Below are positions 23,121 to 34,600 of a stretch of DNA of 64,000 nucleotides, in pieces. The notes under the pieces were generated by a model. The model saw nothing but the letters and a program-made list of their open reading frames with translations. It was not told the origin of the DNA and made no database searches. The DNA comes from Prorocentrum cordatum (lineage: Eukaryota > Sar > Dinophyceae > Prorocentrales > Prorocentraceae): NCBI GenBank assembly GCA_963575745.1, contig CAUYUJ010015760.1, positions 646,147 through 710,146 on the forward strand. Reading direction: 5' to 3'. Every line of letters begins with the position of its first letter. The first letter of the stretch is position 1. A program made the position numbers and the translations under genes.

Positions 23121-23290
23121 ACATGCTGGGACGCTTACGGTATGCATCTTGAAGGGGTTGTCCGGATTGTTCAGAGGGTTGTGCGGGGATTTATTTTGAT
23201 TCGATTTTATCCATTGAACATCGTAAGTCGTCGAAGTTCCCGTCCACGGATCCCTGATTAGTATCGGGTCACCGACCAGCTTTCTTGTGG
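23121..23290. other. AT-richer unassigned stretch
   Basis: No gene recognised. It precedes the LINE remnant and may be intergenic flank. Confidence 0.4.
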
Positions 23291-24644
23291 TCATGTTTCG
23301 ACAGCATGCCGTCTGGCGGAGCTCTGGGGGCTCGAAAACGCGCAGGTCGCGCTGCACCTCCTGCGCCAGTGCGCCTCCTTCTGCAAGCTGGGCTACTCCG
23401 CGCGCGTGGTGCCGCCCACCGCGCACGCCGCCTCCCTGCTGGCCATGGACGACGCTGTCCGGGCCTGCCTTGAGCAACTGAGCGGCTGCTCGCCCTCCGA
23501 CGCTTCTTGGCAGCAGGCTCAGCTAAAGCTCAGGAAGGGAGGACTTGGCCTGCGCTCTGCCGCGAAGCACGCCGCCGCCGCCTACATCGCTTCCAGAGCG
23601 AAGAGCACCGACCTCTGTCGGCAGCTCTACCCCGGCTGCTCCAACAACCCCGACCGCGACGGAGGTAGCCTGGCGGCTGCGGTGCAGGCCCACAACGCAG
23701 TCGTGCGGGACGCCGACCGGGTGGTGTTCGACCACGCGCAGCACGGCAACCAGAAGGCCCTCTCCGACGCGGTGGACAGCGCCTCGCTCGACGGACTTCT
23801 GGCGGGCTCCACCCTGGCCGGCAAGGCACACCCGCACACCTCTCTCTGGTGCAAGCCCCAGGCGCGGCCGCGTGGCTCCAGGCGCCGCCCTGCGAAGCCA
23901 CCGGCACCGCCTTCCCGCACGGCCTCATGCAGGTCGGCCTGCAGAAACGGCTGCGAGCCCAGCTCCTGCAGGAGGAGTGCTTCTGCCCGGCCTGTGGCGA
24001 GGTGATGGACGTTTTCTGCGACCACGCCCTGGTCTGCGCCTGCCGCGGCGACCGGACCAAACGCCACAGCGCCCTGCGCAAGCAGGCCTTTTTCGACGCC
24101 TTGGCCGCCGGCCACGCCGGGGCGAAGTTGGAGCGCCCGGGGCGAGCAGGGCGGGTCCCAGGTGGGCGACAACGGCCGCCGCCCTGCCGACGTCTACTTG
24201 CCGCGGTGGCGCAACGGCACGGCGGCCGCCTGGGACTTTGCCGCCACGTCAGGGTTGCGCGCCGATCTCCTCGCCGCGTCGGCCGCTTCGTCAAGCGCAG
24301 CGACGGAGCGGTACGAGGAGTTCAAAGGGCAGCACCAGGACACCGCGCGGCTCTGCGCGGCACAGGGCTTCACTTTCCTCCCCGTGGCGGTGGAAGCCCA
24401 CGGCGGCGGGCGGGGCCGCGAGGCACGCAGGGCCTTCGGGGCCCCGGCCAAGCGGGTGGCTGACGCCAAGGGGGAAGCCGCCGCACTGGTTGCGGATCAA
24501 CACGCCCGGCGACTTTCCGTTTCCCTGCGCAGGGAGAACGCGCGGGCGGTGTTGCGTCGCCTTCAGACCCTGTCTGGAGGGGCGGGGGTGGCAGCGGCCC
24601 GCCTGGCCGCGGCCACGGCGGCCTCCACGGCAGACGCCGTGTGA
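23291..24644 (+). pseudogene. 5'-truncated LINE-like element, C-terminal ORF2 remnant
   Basis: Frame 3 (about 23300-23840) reads LRQCASFCKLGYSARVVPPT, then WQQAQLKLRKGGLGLRSA, which is the region downstream of the RT palm in many non-LTR retrotransposons. Frame 2 (about 23849-24150) continues with AAWLQAPP and a zinc-finger-like CPACGEV...CDHALVC...RH pattern. Frame 3 resumes at about 24162 with RRPADVYLPRW, AWDFAATSGLR and GFTFLPVAVEAHGG, a conserved C-terminal domain of such ORFs that may be nuclease-like. It ends at TGA 24642-24644. No poly(A) tail or target duplication was identified, and the RT catalytic centre is absent, so this is a truncated relic with two frameshifts. Confidence 0.7.
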
Positions 24645-26113
24645 GGTGCCCCCTGCGCTGCCTAGCGCCCCCCGCCCACCCCCCCCCGCCTCTGCTGGGC
24701 AGCACGGGCGCCCCCCGCGCCCTTTCGCCAACGTCGCGCCGGCGACCCCTCCCACGCGCCGCCCGGCCCTTCCCCGGCGGGGCGGTGGATGGATCCCGCA
24801 GAGGGCAATCCCCACCAAGCCGCATCGTGCTGGGCTCGGGCGGCCCCCCTGCTCAGGTCGCCGCCGTTGGGTTCGTAGCCTCGTCGCGGGTGGCTCTTCT
24901 CTCCCGGCCCCCGGCCCGGCCTGTCTGCTTGCGGTCGCATGCCTTCCGTCCTCCTTGTCCTCCCCTTCCTCCTCCTCGTTCCTCCTCCCTTTCCTTCTGC
25001 TCCCTGCCTGCTGCCCTCCGTTTGTCTCCCCTCCCGCCTGCCCGCCCTCCCTCCTCGCCCCGCCGGCCCCGGCCCCCCGCCTGCGCGTTCGTCGTTGCCT
25101 GCCTGCTGCCCCCCTCCTCTCTCCCTCCCTCTCCGGGCGGCACAGCCTGCCCAGAGTGTTTGTCTACCGCCGCCTGTCCAGCCTTGTGGTGGGTGTACTC
25201 TCGGGAGCCCGCCATTCGGACCCCGTACAGGGTGGCGCGCGCTGTACCCGCGGGAGGCGCCACCCACCACGTGTCCGCCTCGGAGGAGCTTGCCACTTGT
25301 ATGCTCCTCCGCCGCCGCCCTCCATCAGAGACACCGCTGCTGGCTGCGCAGCATGTCGTCTTGCTGCAGAGGCGCTGGTCTAGGGTGGGGGAGGGAGGCC
25401 CCCCAGCAGCCCCAGACACCCAGGCCGCCTCTGGATATTCAAGTGGCTTAAGACGCCATTCCGCCGACCCCCAGAAGAAATCAGAGCTTGCGACGATCGT
25501 GGAAGTTGTCGAGTGTCCTTCGGCCCAACCTGCCACCGTGCTTGGGCTGTGGGCCAGGAGCCTCCTGGATGAGTGTAAGGTCTCTTGGGATGCCTCTCAG
25601 GGGCCTCTTGGAGAGCTCTTGGGTGCATTCGGGAAGCGTTTGGGGGCCTCTTGGGGGCATATCCTGAGCTCCATCAGACGCGCGGGAAGGCACCATCCCC
25701 GCCCGCAACCCCAAGTCGAGCCCCGTCGCGGCTGGCCACTGTGCTCGCCGAGCGCGATCTGGCTCCATCGGCGCATGCCGCATGGCGCTCACGAGGCGAG
25801 GTTGACCCCGTCGGGAAGGGAATCCCCCTCACGCGTTGTTCGGGGCGATCGACATGGGTACGGCAAGAATGGACACAACGACCGAGCGCATTGCTTGTTC
25901 GTTTTGACAAGGACTCGCTGTCGGTGTCGCCGCGGACGTAGTTGTCCATTTAGCACAGAATTCCGCCTGCTTAACTGCGGCGGTTGTCGGTTTCGGATAA
26001 CATTTTGCTGTTGGGCATTGTTCAACTTACGTCCGTACCCATTTCAAGTGTCCACAATTTGGGCAGAGCGCAGAGTATGGGTAACTTTCTGGGAACAAGC
26101 AAATAAATATGCA
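24645..26113. other. C/T-rich and unassigned DNA
   Basis: No supported gene. The stretch 24900-25160 is pyrimidine-rich (CCTCC/CTGCCC), and 25540-25670 carries a degenerate CTTGGGGGCCTCTTGGAG-type repeat. Confidence 0.5.
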
Positions 26114-26249
26114 TTTTCGGAGGACCGCACAGAATTCTTGGATCGGCGCTTGGCCCCCCTGGCGGTGCTGGCGCCGGCCCTGGCGCGCTCCGCGCGCCCG
26201 GGAGGGAGGCACAGCGCAGGTCCAAGAAATCCGTGCGGACCTTCGAAAG
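26114..26249. mobile_element. Foldback (MITE-like) element, copy 2
   Basis: Inverted arms: TTTTCGGAGGACCGCACAGA...TCTTGGATCGGCGC on the left, and the complement of CTTTCGAAGGTCCGCACGGA on the right. The spacer CTGGCGCGCTCCGCGCGCCC is shared with copy 4 at 41.1 kb. Confidence 0.7.
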
Positions 26250-27121
26250 CACCTGGCCCAGGATCCCTTTAACAGTCACAGATCGCTCTGCAACGGCATC
26301 CTCGGCGCCCAATGCATGAAATGGACCCGCCGTGTCATCTGTACATGTCCTGCGTCCGTCCCATCCACCCCCACCGCATGGCCCACCAGATCCAGTTCGA
26401 AAGACCAGCGCTGATCCATCTTACCATGGGATTGGGCGTCGGGGTGGGCCTCCGAACTCGTTCTAGACGGCCTGGGGGCGGATTTCGGTCGGTTGTGACT
26501 CCTCCTGCAAAATGCCCCCTTGTCCTCCAACCCAAACTGCGCTATTCCGCGCGCTGAGCACTGGCGACTAGAACATCACGGTTGCCAAGTTGCTGGGCGC
26601 GCCCTCTCACACGCGCCGAGTCGATCTGGGGACAGTGTTGGTCGCTTTTACCTCCACCATCCCCCTCCCCCCGCGAACCCCCTTCCCCCCTTGCATTATC
26701 GCTACCACTGCGTGGGAAGGCCTGGCTCTTGTCCCTTGTCCCCTCACGATATCGCCCTGAGCCCGAACCTGGCGGACCCGCGGAGAGGCTTCCAGCCCAA
26801 TCAAACACATCGAAAGTACACCCTGGTGCGAACCGCCAGGCCTTTGGGGGGGGGATTGCCGGCCCTGGACGAGCTCATTGGCCCCCCCCTCCCAGGACTG
26901 GCTGCCCTCAGAGGGCACGCTGAGGGACCTGGCTGGCGGGGAGCCTCCGGTCTGCTTCTTCTGCCTCCGCCAGGATCGGCCCGTTCGAAGTCTTGCGGGC
27001 GGCGGAGGAGTCCTAGGCCCCTCCCCCCTTCACCCAGAGTCCCCAGACCCGCTCCAGTTTTGAGTTATTCTGGCGAGGGACCCAACCATGTGCAGTTTTG
27101 CATACTGTTTTCTGGCGCCGC
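26250..27121. other. Unassigned, no gene seen
   Basis: No motif recognised. Some C-runs (26650-26690) and a GGGGGG run at 26846. Confidence 0.4.
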
Positions 27122-27421
27122 TTTCGGTGGAGCTACCCATGGGGCCACGAACTGGGTGAGAGGTGCGCCAAAGTGGTGCTGCGCCACCATGTGGACCCTG
27201 CTACTTGGGCCTTCGGTGGAGCTCCCTATGGGGCCACGAACCGTGTGAGAGGTGCGCCAAAGTGGTGCTGCGCCACCATGTGGACCCTGCTACTTGGGCC
27301 TTCGGTGGAGCTCCCTATGGGGCCACGAACCGTGTGAGGGGTGTGCCAAAATGGGGCGGCGCCGCCATGTGGACCCTGCCGCTTGGGCCTTCGGTGGAGC
27401 TCCCCACGGGGCCACGAAGCG
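27122..27421 (+). repeat. 89-bp tandem repeat, 3.4 copies
   Basis: Copies begin at 27122, 27211, 27300 and 27389 (TTCGGTGGAGCT...), an exact 89-bp period. Copies 1 and 2 are nearly identical over their last 50 bp, and the third is more diverged. Because 89 is not a multiple of three, the repeat opens several frames with the same peptide repeated; this is not evidence of a gene. Confidence 0.96.
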
Positions 27422-27559
27422 CAGACATGCGGAGGGCAGAGGCACGGATGGGAGGAGGAAGGAGAGGGAGGAGGAGTGAGGAGGTGACGCGGGGCGCTGT
27501 CTCTTCAAAACGAGGACCCAATACCACAGGATGGTTCGGAATAAATCACGACGGCATGT

Positions 27560-27705
27560 TTTTCGTAAATTTCACCTCTGGGGCTCTTTCCCGAGCCTCG
27601 GGGCCGTCAGAAAACGACTCGGGATGAAAACCTGGTCCCGGCTCATGGGTCGTAATTTCCAAGGGTCGACGCCATGCCAAAATCGTGATGTCGGGGGGTT
27701 TTGGG
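27560..27705 (+). repeat. Dispersed repeat 'CTCGGGATGA', copy 4
   Basis: Contains GGGGCCGTCAGAAAACGACT, CGGGATGAAAACCTGGTCCC, ATGGGTCG, AAGGGTCGACG and CGTGATGTCGGGGGG in the same order as copies 1 and 3. Confidence 0.65.
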
Positions 27706-27736
27706 GGGAAGGGGGATGGATTTTTGGAAGCATCTC

Positions 27737-27797
27737 TGCTTCTTAGAAGGTGCGGGCCTTCTCCATAGATGCAAGGTTGGTGCCTTCTAAGAAGTAG
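27737..27797. other. Stem-loop with palindromic arms
   Basis: CTTCTTAGAAGG at 27739-27750 pairs with CCTTCTAAGAAG at 27783-27794, a perfect 12-bp stem with a 32-nt loop. No poly-T follows. Confidence 0.6.
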
Positions 27798-30275
27798 CCT
27801 CATTCAAAGAAGCCCTCCCCCCTCCCTCCACCCCCTTACTGCGCGCCGCCAACCCCTTCCGCCCAATGTCTGGTGGAGAGAGGTAAGGTGATTACAATGG
27901 TTCATCTCTCCTCTGATCTGGATCATCCTTTCCAAGCTTTTTCGGCTGGCCAGCAAAAGTCGGGGGTTGCTACATGTTCATTACCCCTGGCCCAAAGTGC
28001 TCCCAGCTCGTCGCTCTATTTTGGGGAGCTTGGGGCCCTCTGGGCCTTGTGAAGGGTTCTCTGGAGGCCGTGGGGGCCTCCTCGGAAATCCTGGGGGCAC
28101 CTTGTGCCAGGGGCACTTCTAGCAGCACCCGAAGGAGGGCGAGAGGGGGGAGGCGTTGTGCACGTGCGAGGTGGGCACCGGCGAGACGAGTCTCCGGGCG
28201 TTCCGCTGCGCTGGGCGCGCTGGGGCGTCAGGGGAGCGTTGCGAGGCCATGGGTCCAAACATGCACTCAGAGGAGGAAAAGGTACCGACACCGCTGCCCC
28301 TGCCTCGTTTTCCTCTTTTCGTGGCCTCCTGGGAGGCCCTCGTCACCACCGTTGGACTCGCCTCGAAATTCTTGTCAGAACGCACCCCATGAGAGGTCTA
28401 GGGAGTGGCGGTATGTGATATGGGTACCTTTTGATTTCCTCATGCGCACCCACGCACATACGTTTTCCTCTGGACCGCAGACGCATGCAGTCAGCGGGCC
28501 AAGTGGAACTAGGGCGGGCTTCGTGCCGACAGGAAGCCCGCAACTTTTTTCACATGTGCACACACACACACTTCCACCAGGACATCTCTCCTCCTCCCTC
28601 TCCCAGGAAAGACGAGGGGAGGGAAGAATACGGTGGAGGGGTGAGGAGGGGGAGGATCAGGACAGCATCCGGCCTCCACATGGTATCCATTTTTCCCAGT
28701 GCGTGGTGGATGTGGTGGCCTCCTGGCTTGGCCAGGAGCGTCGTGCACATGTTTCGGTCCCCGTGCGAGGCGGCGAGGTGGACAGTCCGCGAGTTGGACT
28801 TCTCTGAGGTCACCTGGCTGGAAGTCGGGGCGGCGGGCCTGGAGGGATAGGCTCCCCTTCCTCTTCCTCCTCCCTCCTTCTCCTCTTCCTCTCCGGCTGC
28901 ATTGCTGTTCTTGTTTGCTTCTCCGATTCCTCTCCTCTTCCCTTCTTCCACTCCTCCTTCCTCTTCCTCCACCTTCTCTCGGGAGGTTCGAAAGGGTCGG
29001 TGGGACAGGGGGATGTACACGACATCTGCCGAAGGTAGCATGCAGCGGTTTCCGACCCCATCGCCAGGCAACTCTTCTCGATAATTCTTGACGCTACCCC
29101 CACCAGCCCATTCCAAAACGGTGAACGAGCGAGTTGCCCTGATCAGGGATGTATAGCAGCATGCGGCCGTCTTGAGGCTTCTGGCGCTGGTCGAGGTCGA
29201 TCTGCCGACACCTGATTGCTGGCTTCCTTGGGGGGGTACCTCGGAATATGGTGTTCGGATCCCCGCCGGTGCTGTTCCTGGCTTGGGTTCGCTGGGGCGG
29301 CTCGCGCAGGTGATGCGGCTTTGTCGCGGGGGGTCCTGTCCGTCGTCGGGTTCCTCCCTGGCGTTTCGCCCCAATCCGGTCTTTACAGCCTCTCGAGTTC
29401 AAGCAGGCACCGACGCTTGCCCCTTACACTGCCTGCGGCAGGCGCTCTGGCCCCCGCTCACTTCGACGGTTTTTCCTCATGGCCTTCGGGCCCGCAGCAG
29501 CTCAGACACAGGCATCTTGCTGCTGTTTCAAGGTGGGCCCTCTCGAGGCCATTTTGAAGCCTTTGATGCGTTTTGGAACGGTCTTGGAAGTCTTCTAGTC
29601 TGGGCCCCTCTTCAGGCCCTCTTGGGGTCTTTTGGATTTTTCTTGGAGACTTGGGGGCCCTCGTGGGGCCATCTTGGAAACCATCGGACACAAGCGGGTG
29701 CGTCCCTCTTGGGGCGCTCTTGGGGCGGCCTTGGGCGCTGTTGGGGCCGTCTTGGGCCCCTCTTGAATCCTCGTCGGCCAACTTGGAGCCATCTACAGAC
29801 CTCAAGAGCCCATCGGAAGCGATCTAGCGAGAATCTTTAGGTGTTGTCAGGATTTAGGCTGTGGGGGGGCCTTCTTGGGAGGCTCGGAGGTCCTGGGGCG
29901 GTCTTGAAGGCTCTTGGAGGCACGTTGGAAGATATCTTGAACCGTCTTGGGTTATCGTGAGCGATCTTGGAAGCCATCTTGAGCTCTCTGGGGCGCTCTT
30001 CAAGCTGGGCCATCTTGGACGCTCCACACCCTTTCGGAGCGCCCCCTCCAGACCCAGGTTGGAGGGGGTAGGGGGAGCGGGAGCCCCCTCCCCGAAGGGG
30101 AATAAGGGGGTAGCGGGTAGCAGAACGAGCTCATCAGACCACTCACGCTCCGAGGGCTGGTGGGACTACGCGCTCGCGCCTGGTGTCTCGGAGGTGCCTG
30201 AGACGCCAGGTGCCTGTATATGACGTCCCAGGCTCCCCTTTGCTACCGACTTGTTTTTCCCCCGATGCTCATCGT
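27798..30275. other. No confident gene; dispersed CTTGGG-type repeats
   Basis: No protein family recognised. 28020-28115 and 29560-30020 carry degenerate ~20-bp units around CTTGGGGGCCNTC (for example GGCCCTCTTGGGGTC). 28560-28575 is a CA run, and 28860-28985 is CT-rich. Confidence 0.5.
29560..30020 (+). repeat. CTTGGGGGCC-type degenerate tandem repeat
   Basis: Roughly twenty copies of a loose 19-21 bp unit (GGGGCCATCTTGGAAGCC / GGCCCTCTTGGGG). The same unit occurs at 14.9, 25.6, 28.05, 43.7-44.3 and, in reverse, 63.05-63.6 kb. Confidence 0.75.
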
Positions 30276-30282
30276 GTTTTCT

Positions 30283-30395
30283 CCTCCTCCTCTTCCTCCT
30301 CCTCCGCCTCCGCCTCCGCCTCCTCCTCCTCCTCCTCCTCCTCCTCCTCCCCTTTTCCTCCTCCTCCTCCTCCTCCTACTCCTCCTCCGCCCATG
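30283..30395. repeat. CTC/CCT polypyrimidine microsatellite
   Basis: (CCT)n with CCGCCT and TTTTCCT interruptions. It is the complement-strand equivalent of the GGA tracts. Confidence 0.96.
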
Positions 30396-30595
30396 ACCCT
30401 CTTCGGGGGTGATGCGGTTGTGGGCCCGCGTGAGGCAAGCAGCGAGAGGTCCTGAGAGTGACCATCTTGCCCACCCCGTTCCTCATGACCCTCGGACCCC
30501 CCCCTTGTGCAAAGCCTGCCTTCGAAGGGCAAGCTCGGCGGCCACCTTTGGGATGGCGGGATATCCCGAAGAGCATGACACGGCACACGCGCAAA

Positions 30596-30721
30596 CTTCG
30601 GAGGCGCACGCGGAATTCTCAGGTTGCGGGCCGCCCCCATCTCCTGGCGCGCGAAGAGCACCTGCCGCCTCTGGCGCTGGGGGCAGCGCAGACCGAAGAA
30701 TCCGCGCGGACGCCCTGAAAG
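30596..30721. mobile_element. Foldback (MITE-like) element, copy 3
   Basis: Left arm ACTTCGGAGGCGCACGCGGA. The right arm's complement reads CTTTCAGGGCGTCCGCGCGG. The spacer has CTGGCGCGCGAAGAGCACC. It is the most diverged of the four copies. Confidence 0.5.
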
Positions 30722-31126
30722 GTTACGTATGGTCAGGATGTGTTTTCGTAGCCTGTTGCGGCGGCGGCCCCAGCGGCACGCTCTGCCCTGCAAGCTGACA
30801 GCGTGTCGATCTGCTTCGTGGAGCGTGACGCTGGGAATGGCCCAGGACGCGGACGGTTGGGGGCCAGGTCATTGGTTGGCGTGTCGCGCCGAAGCGTGGC
30901 GGGCCTGAGTCGGCCGCGCGACACGCTGGACAAACGTTCCCGACCGTACCCAGACACCCGATGTTTTGAGTCATTCCATGCGCGGTGAGTCCCGACCCGT
31001 TCCCCGGGGCCAGGCTTTCACCCCGAGTTGTCCCCCAGAGGCCCCCCAAAAGATACCAACCAGCGGCATGTTCTTGTCAACATGTGGGAGGTCTGGCTCT
31101 GCTCGTGCAGTCTTCTGCTCTTCCAG
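30722..31126. other. Probable intron or upstream sequence of the host exon
   Basis: No coding domain. 30975-31050 holds a minus-strand copy of the 'CTCGGGATGA' repeat (minus strand: AACTCGGGGTGAAAGCCTGG, then CCCCGGGGAACGGGTCGGG). The last bases before 31127 are a pyrimidine tract ending TCTTCTGCTCTTCCAG. Confidence 0.5.
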
Positions 31127-31362
31127 CGTGGATGGCCACGTGGGCCGCGGCGCGCGCGCTCGACGGGCCCCTGGCGGCGGGCGGCGCCGAGCTCTTCGAG
31201 GGGCGCCGAGTGCTCGAGCTGGGCTCGGGCTGCGGTCTCCTTGGCGTCGCGCTGGCCGGCGTGGCCCGCAGCGTGGTGCTCACCGACTTCGGCCCGGGCG
31301 CCGCCACGGCCCCGAGCGACCCCGGCCGGCTGATCCCGCCGGGCTTGTTGCGGAGCTCGAGG
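31127..31362 (+). CDS. Probable host exon: METTL21/FAM86-type methyltransferase core
   Basis: The frame reads WMATWAAARALDGPLAAGG, then VLELGSGCGLLGVALAG, then VVLTDFGPG. This order (a Trp/Ala-rich helix, motif I with its Gly loop, then an acidic residue closing strand two) is the SAM-binding core of family-16 lysine methyltransferases such as METTL21 and FAM86. It would transfer methyl groups to a lysine of a partner protein in cytosol or nucleus. The left edge is set by a pyrimidine tract plus CAG at 31111-31126. The right edge at 31362 assumes a GT donor at 31363-31364, only 8 bp before element B's left LTR; that donor is weak. No other exon was located, so the gene is incomplete here. It could also be a duplicated fragment. 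Confidence 0.5.
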
Positions 31363-31365
31363 GTC

Positions 31366-31370
31366 AAAAG
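31366..31370. repeat. Target-site duplication AAAAG, left copy (element B)
   Basis: AAAAG directly precedes the left LTR. The same five bases follow the right LTR at 40997-41001, as expected for copia-type integration. Confidence 0.85.
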
Positions 31371-31552
31371 TGTGAAGAGGGCACTCCCCTGCCCCTCTGC
31401 CGCCCGTGCCGCCTTGTAAGCATGATGCACATATTTTTCATGTTTGTGGCGTGCACGCTGCCCGCCGCCGTTTTGGCCCTAGTCCTAGGGCCCTGGGACT
31501 GCACCCGCAGTTTGACCGCCGCGCGGTCCGAGCAAAAAGAACTGCACTGACA
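31371..31552 (+). repeat. Left LTR of element B
   Basis: Matches 40815-40996 at offset 9444 with no indels and three differences (31373, 31434, 31437), each T here and C in the right copy. It contains a CCCTAGTCCTAGGG palindrome at about 31478. U3/R/U5 borders and a TATA box are not obvious. Confidence 0.96.
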
Positions 31553-31553
31553 T

Positions 31554-31565
31554 TGGTAGCGGAGC
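31554..31565 (+). other. Primer-binding site of element B
   Basis: TGGTAGCGGAGC, one base after the LTR's terminal CA. It is complementary to a tRNA 3' end reading GCTCCGCTACCA and resembles initiator-Met tRNA sites of copia elements. Element D has the identical 12 bases. Confidence 0.8.
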
Positions 31566-31631
31566 TTGTAAGCTCCAGCGGGCGCACTGCGTGCTCTGCT
31601 CGGGTGGCTGCGACCACCCGCGCACGCCGCC

Positions 31632-34600
31632 ATGGCTGGCAGCCAGGACGGCTCGGACGCGGAGGCGGCGTCCTCCGCCGGCGCAGGTTCTCTGGACCTG
31701 TACGCGGTACTGCGTGTGATGGCCGAGACCCGGAGGGATATCCTGGCCTTGCAGCGGGATCGTGGTGGCAACAGCGGTCCCAGGCGTGCGCGCCTACAGC
31801 TGTCACAGGTGAAGCTCCCGGACTTCGACGGTGCCGTCGGCACCAGCACCAAGAAGTACCGAGAGTGGCGCAAGGCCGTGGAGGTCATCCGCAATCTCAA
31901 CCAGCTCTCTGACGTGGAGCTGGGCCTGATCATCTACAGTCAGGTGACAGGTCGGGCCAAGGAGCTCATGGAGGTACTGGACGCGTCGGACCTCCGGCGC
32001 GAGGACACGCTCGAGACCATCTTTGCTATCTACGATGACGCCTTCGAGAAGATGGATCACGAGCGCCTGGATCAGGTGCATCAGGAGTGGGAGCGTGCTC
32101 ACCGTCGGGCAGGGCAGCCCATCATGGACTGGACGACGTTCTTGCGGAAGAAGCGCATGGAGTTGCAGCTCGAGGATCCCACCTCAGCGATCAGCTCTCG
32201 CGCGCTGGCGAGCAAGATGCTCCGTGGTGCTGGGCTGTCGCAAAGAGAGCGAGCGCAGGTGCTCTTCCTATGCGGCGGCGTCTACGACTCGAAGCGCATG
32301 GAGGTCGTGCTGAAGGCAGCCTACTCGAAGGTGCACGACACCGAGAAGCGCTCGGTGCTTCCTCGCCGCTCGCCGTTTGTGGCGGCGCAGCGTGAGCACG
32401 GGGGCTCCTCCGGGAGCTCGGGCGGTCGCTTCCCGCACCCTCCCCTGGCTCGCAGGCCATTCGTACCTCGAGGCCGCCCTGGCCAGCACGTGCACGAGGT
32501 GGAGAACGGTGACGACTACGATGAACGCGACGGCGACCTGGAGGAGGCGCAGCACGACGAGGAGGAAGCAGACGACCAGGATGACGGAGACCCCGGAGGG
32601 GGCGATGGGATTCCCTTCGAGGACGGCGCCGAGGTCGACGAGGAGCTGGCGTCGGACAACGACGGGCCTGACGACGAGGAGTACGAGGCACCGGAGGATC
32701 TTCAGGAGGCGTTCTTGGCCGGTTGGAGGGCCAAGCAGAAGACGGCAGCGCAGCGTCAGAAGCGCGGATTCGTTGCCCCTCGGCAGCGGGACCCCAAGAA
32801 GATCAACGTCAGCGGCTCCTTCCAGGCGGGTCGCAGGACGACTGACCAGCGCAAAGCCAACAGCCGGTGTGCTGACTGTGATCAGTCCGGCCACTGGCGT
32901 GGCGACCCGGAGTGCCCCACGGTAAAGAGTGGCGAGCGCGAGCCGCACAACAAGACCGGGCCTAAGAGTGGCCAGCCAGCGTCGCCCAACCAGCGGAGCT
33001 CTGCGAAGCCGCCGGTGCCAAGGCAGGTGCATGGGCCGGCCATCCACTGGGTTGGCATGGCTGGCAGTGCCGAAGAGCGTCGTGGCCGCGTGCCGTGGCG
33101 CCGCGCTCCCCTGTCGGTGCCTGCCCGGAGGCATTCGGGAGGGGTTCGAGCCGATGCTCCGGGGAGTTCGGCCGGGAACCCTCGACCCAAGAGTATGCCT
33201 GCGCCACGTTTATACCAGAAGACCGACGATGGCCCAGAACAGGGCAGTGATGAACGTGCGCGCGCCCTTGCAAGGCGCGGTGGGGATCAGGAGGACGAGG
33301 ATGCATGTGCGCGTTGCCATCGCATCCTGGCCAATACGCACGCAAAGGGGCACAGCGTGGAGTTGGAGTTTCCTGACCTTGCGACGGCCCATCACATCGT
33401 GGAGCGTGTGACGAACAAGAAGCCCATCTTCTTCAAGCAAGGCCGCTTCGAGGCCATCGACTTCGTCCAGGGTCGGCTTATGCGGCTGCAGCTTGCCACG
33501 TCGAAGCCTTGCACGGCGGCTGAGGTGGATCTCGATGAGATCGCGGCGACTATGTTTAAGATCGTGATGGGCGGAAATCGCGACACCAAGCACCGCGACG
33601 ATCGGCGCGGTGAAGGCGGAGGCCGTGACACCAAGCATCGCGGCGATCAGCATCGAGATCGCCGTGACGACCGCCACCGCGATCGGGGAGCTGTTCTCCG
33701 TGAGCCTCGCGCCCCTCCTCCGCCCGAGGTGGGGGCCTCATCGTGTTCGAGGTCGCGGAGTGCGCCGGAAGGCCGCGGCGAGAAGGAAGAGAAGAAAGAG
33801 AAGAAGAAGGCGAGGAGCAGCAAGGAAGAGAAGAAAGAGAGGAAGAAGGCGAGGAGCAGCAGGGAAGTGAAGAAGGAGGCCGAGGTGAAGAAGGAGGATG
33901 AGGCCAGCGAGGAGGATGAGGCCAGCGAGGGCGATAACGATCAGCGGCGCGAGGATAAGGAGCTGCCGTTCACGCCGGAGGAGATGGGCGAGATCATCTG
34001 CAGCGGGCATCCGCGCCAGGACATCTTTAGGGATTACCTGGCGCCGCCGGCGACCATCCACTTCATCACGAAGAACGACCGCATCGTGCGCCTCAACCTC
34101 TACACGCGCCGCTGCGAGAAGCCGGATTTCCCCCCTGCGAAGGCCCATCCAGTATTCGTGGTGGACGCCGCAGCGGCGCCGTCGGCGAAAGGGGCATCGA
34201 AGACGAAAGGATCAAATGTTCCGGGAGAGCCTTCCGGGAACATCCCAGACGGAGCTGCGCCAGGACTACCGTCCGCCGCTCAGACTGGGGAAGCCGCCGC
34301 CGCCGCTCCGAAGGGCGAGGACTGGGTCATGGCAGGGGCCTCCGAGGACGCGAGGAAGAGCGAGGAGAAGAAACGACTGGAGGTCTTGCAGCGTGACAAA
34401 GCCGAGCTGCTGGACCGCCTCGCGCTGATAGAAAAGCAGGAGTTGGAGATGCATACCCGGTTGAACCCAGGCGAGGTCTATGACGGCCTGCAGAGGCGAC
34501 GCGAGCAGGCACCCCCGCTAGAGCGCGCGCTGCCTACATCTCCTGAGCAGCAGGGGGTCGGAAGCGCGCGGAAGAACATGGAGGGAGTTCGACGACGTGC

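Noticed and set aside
28690-28810. Possible exon after TTTTTCCCAG at 28700
   Set aside because: None of the three frames is recognisable and no partner exon was found.
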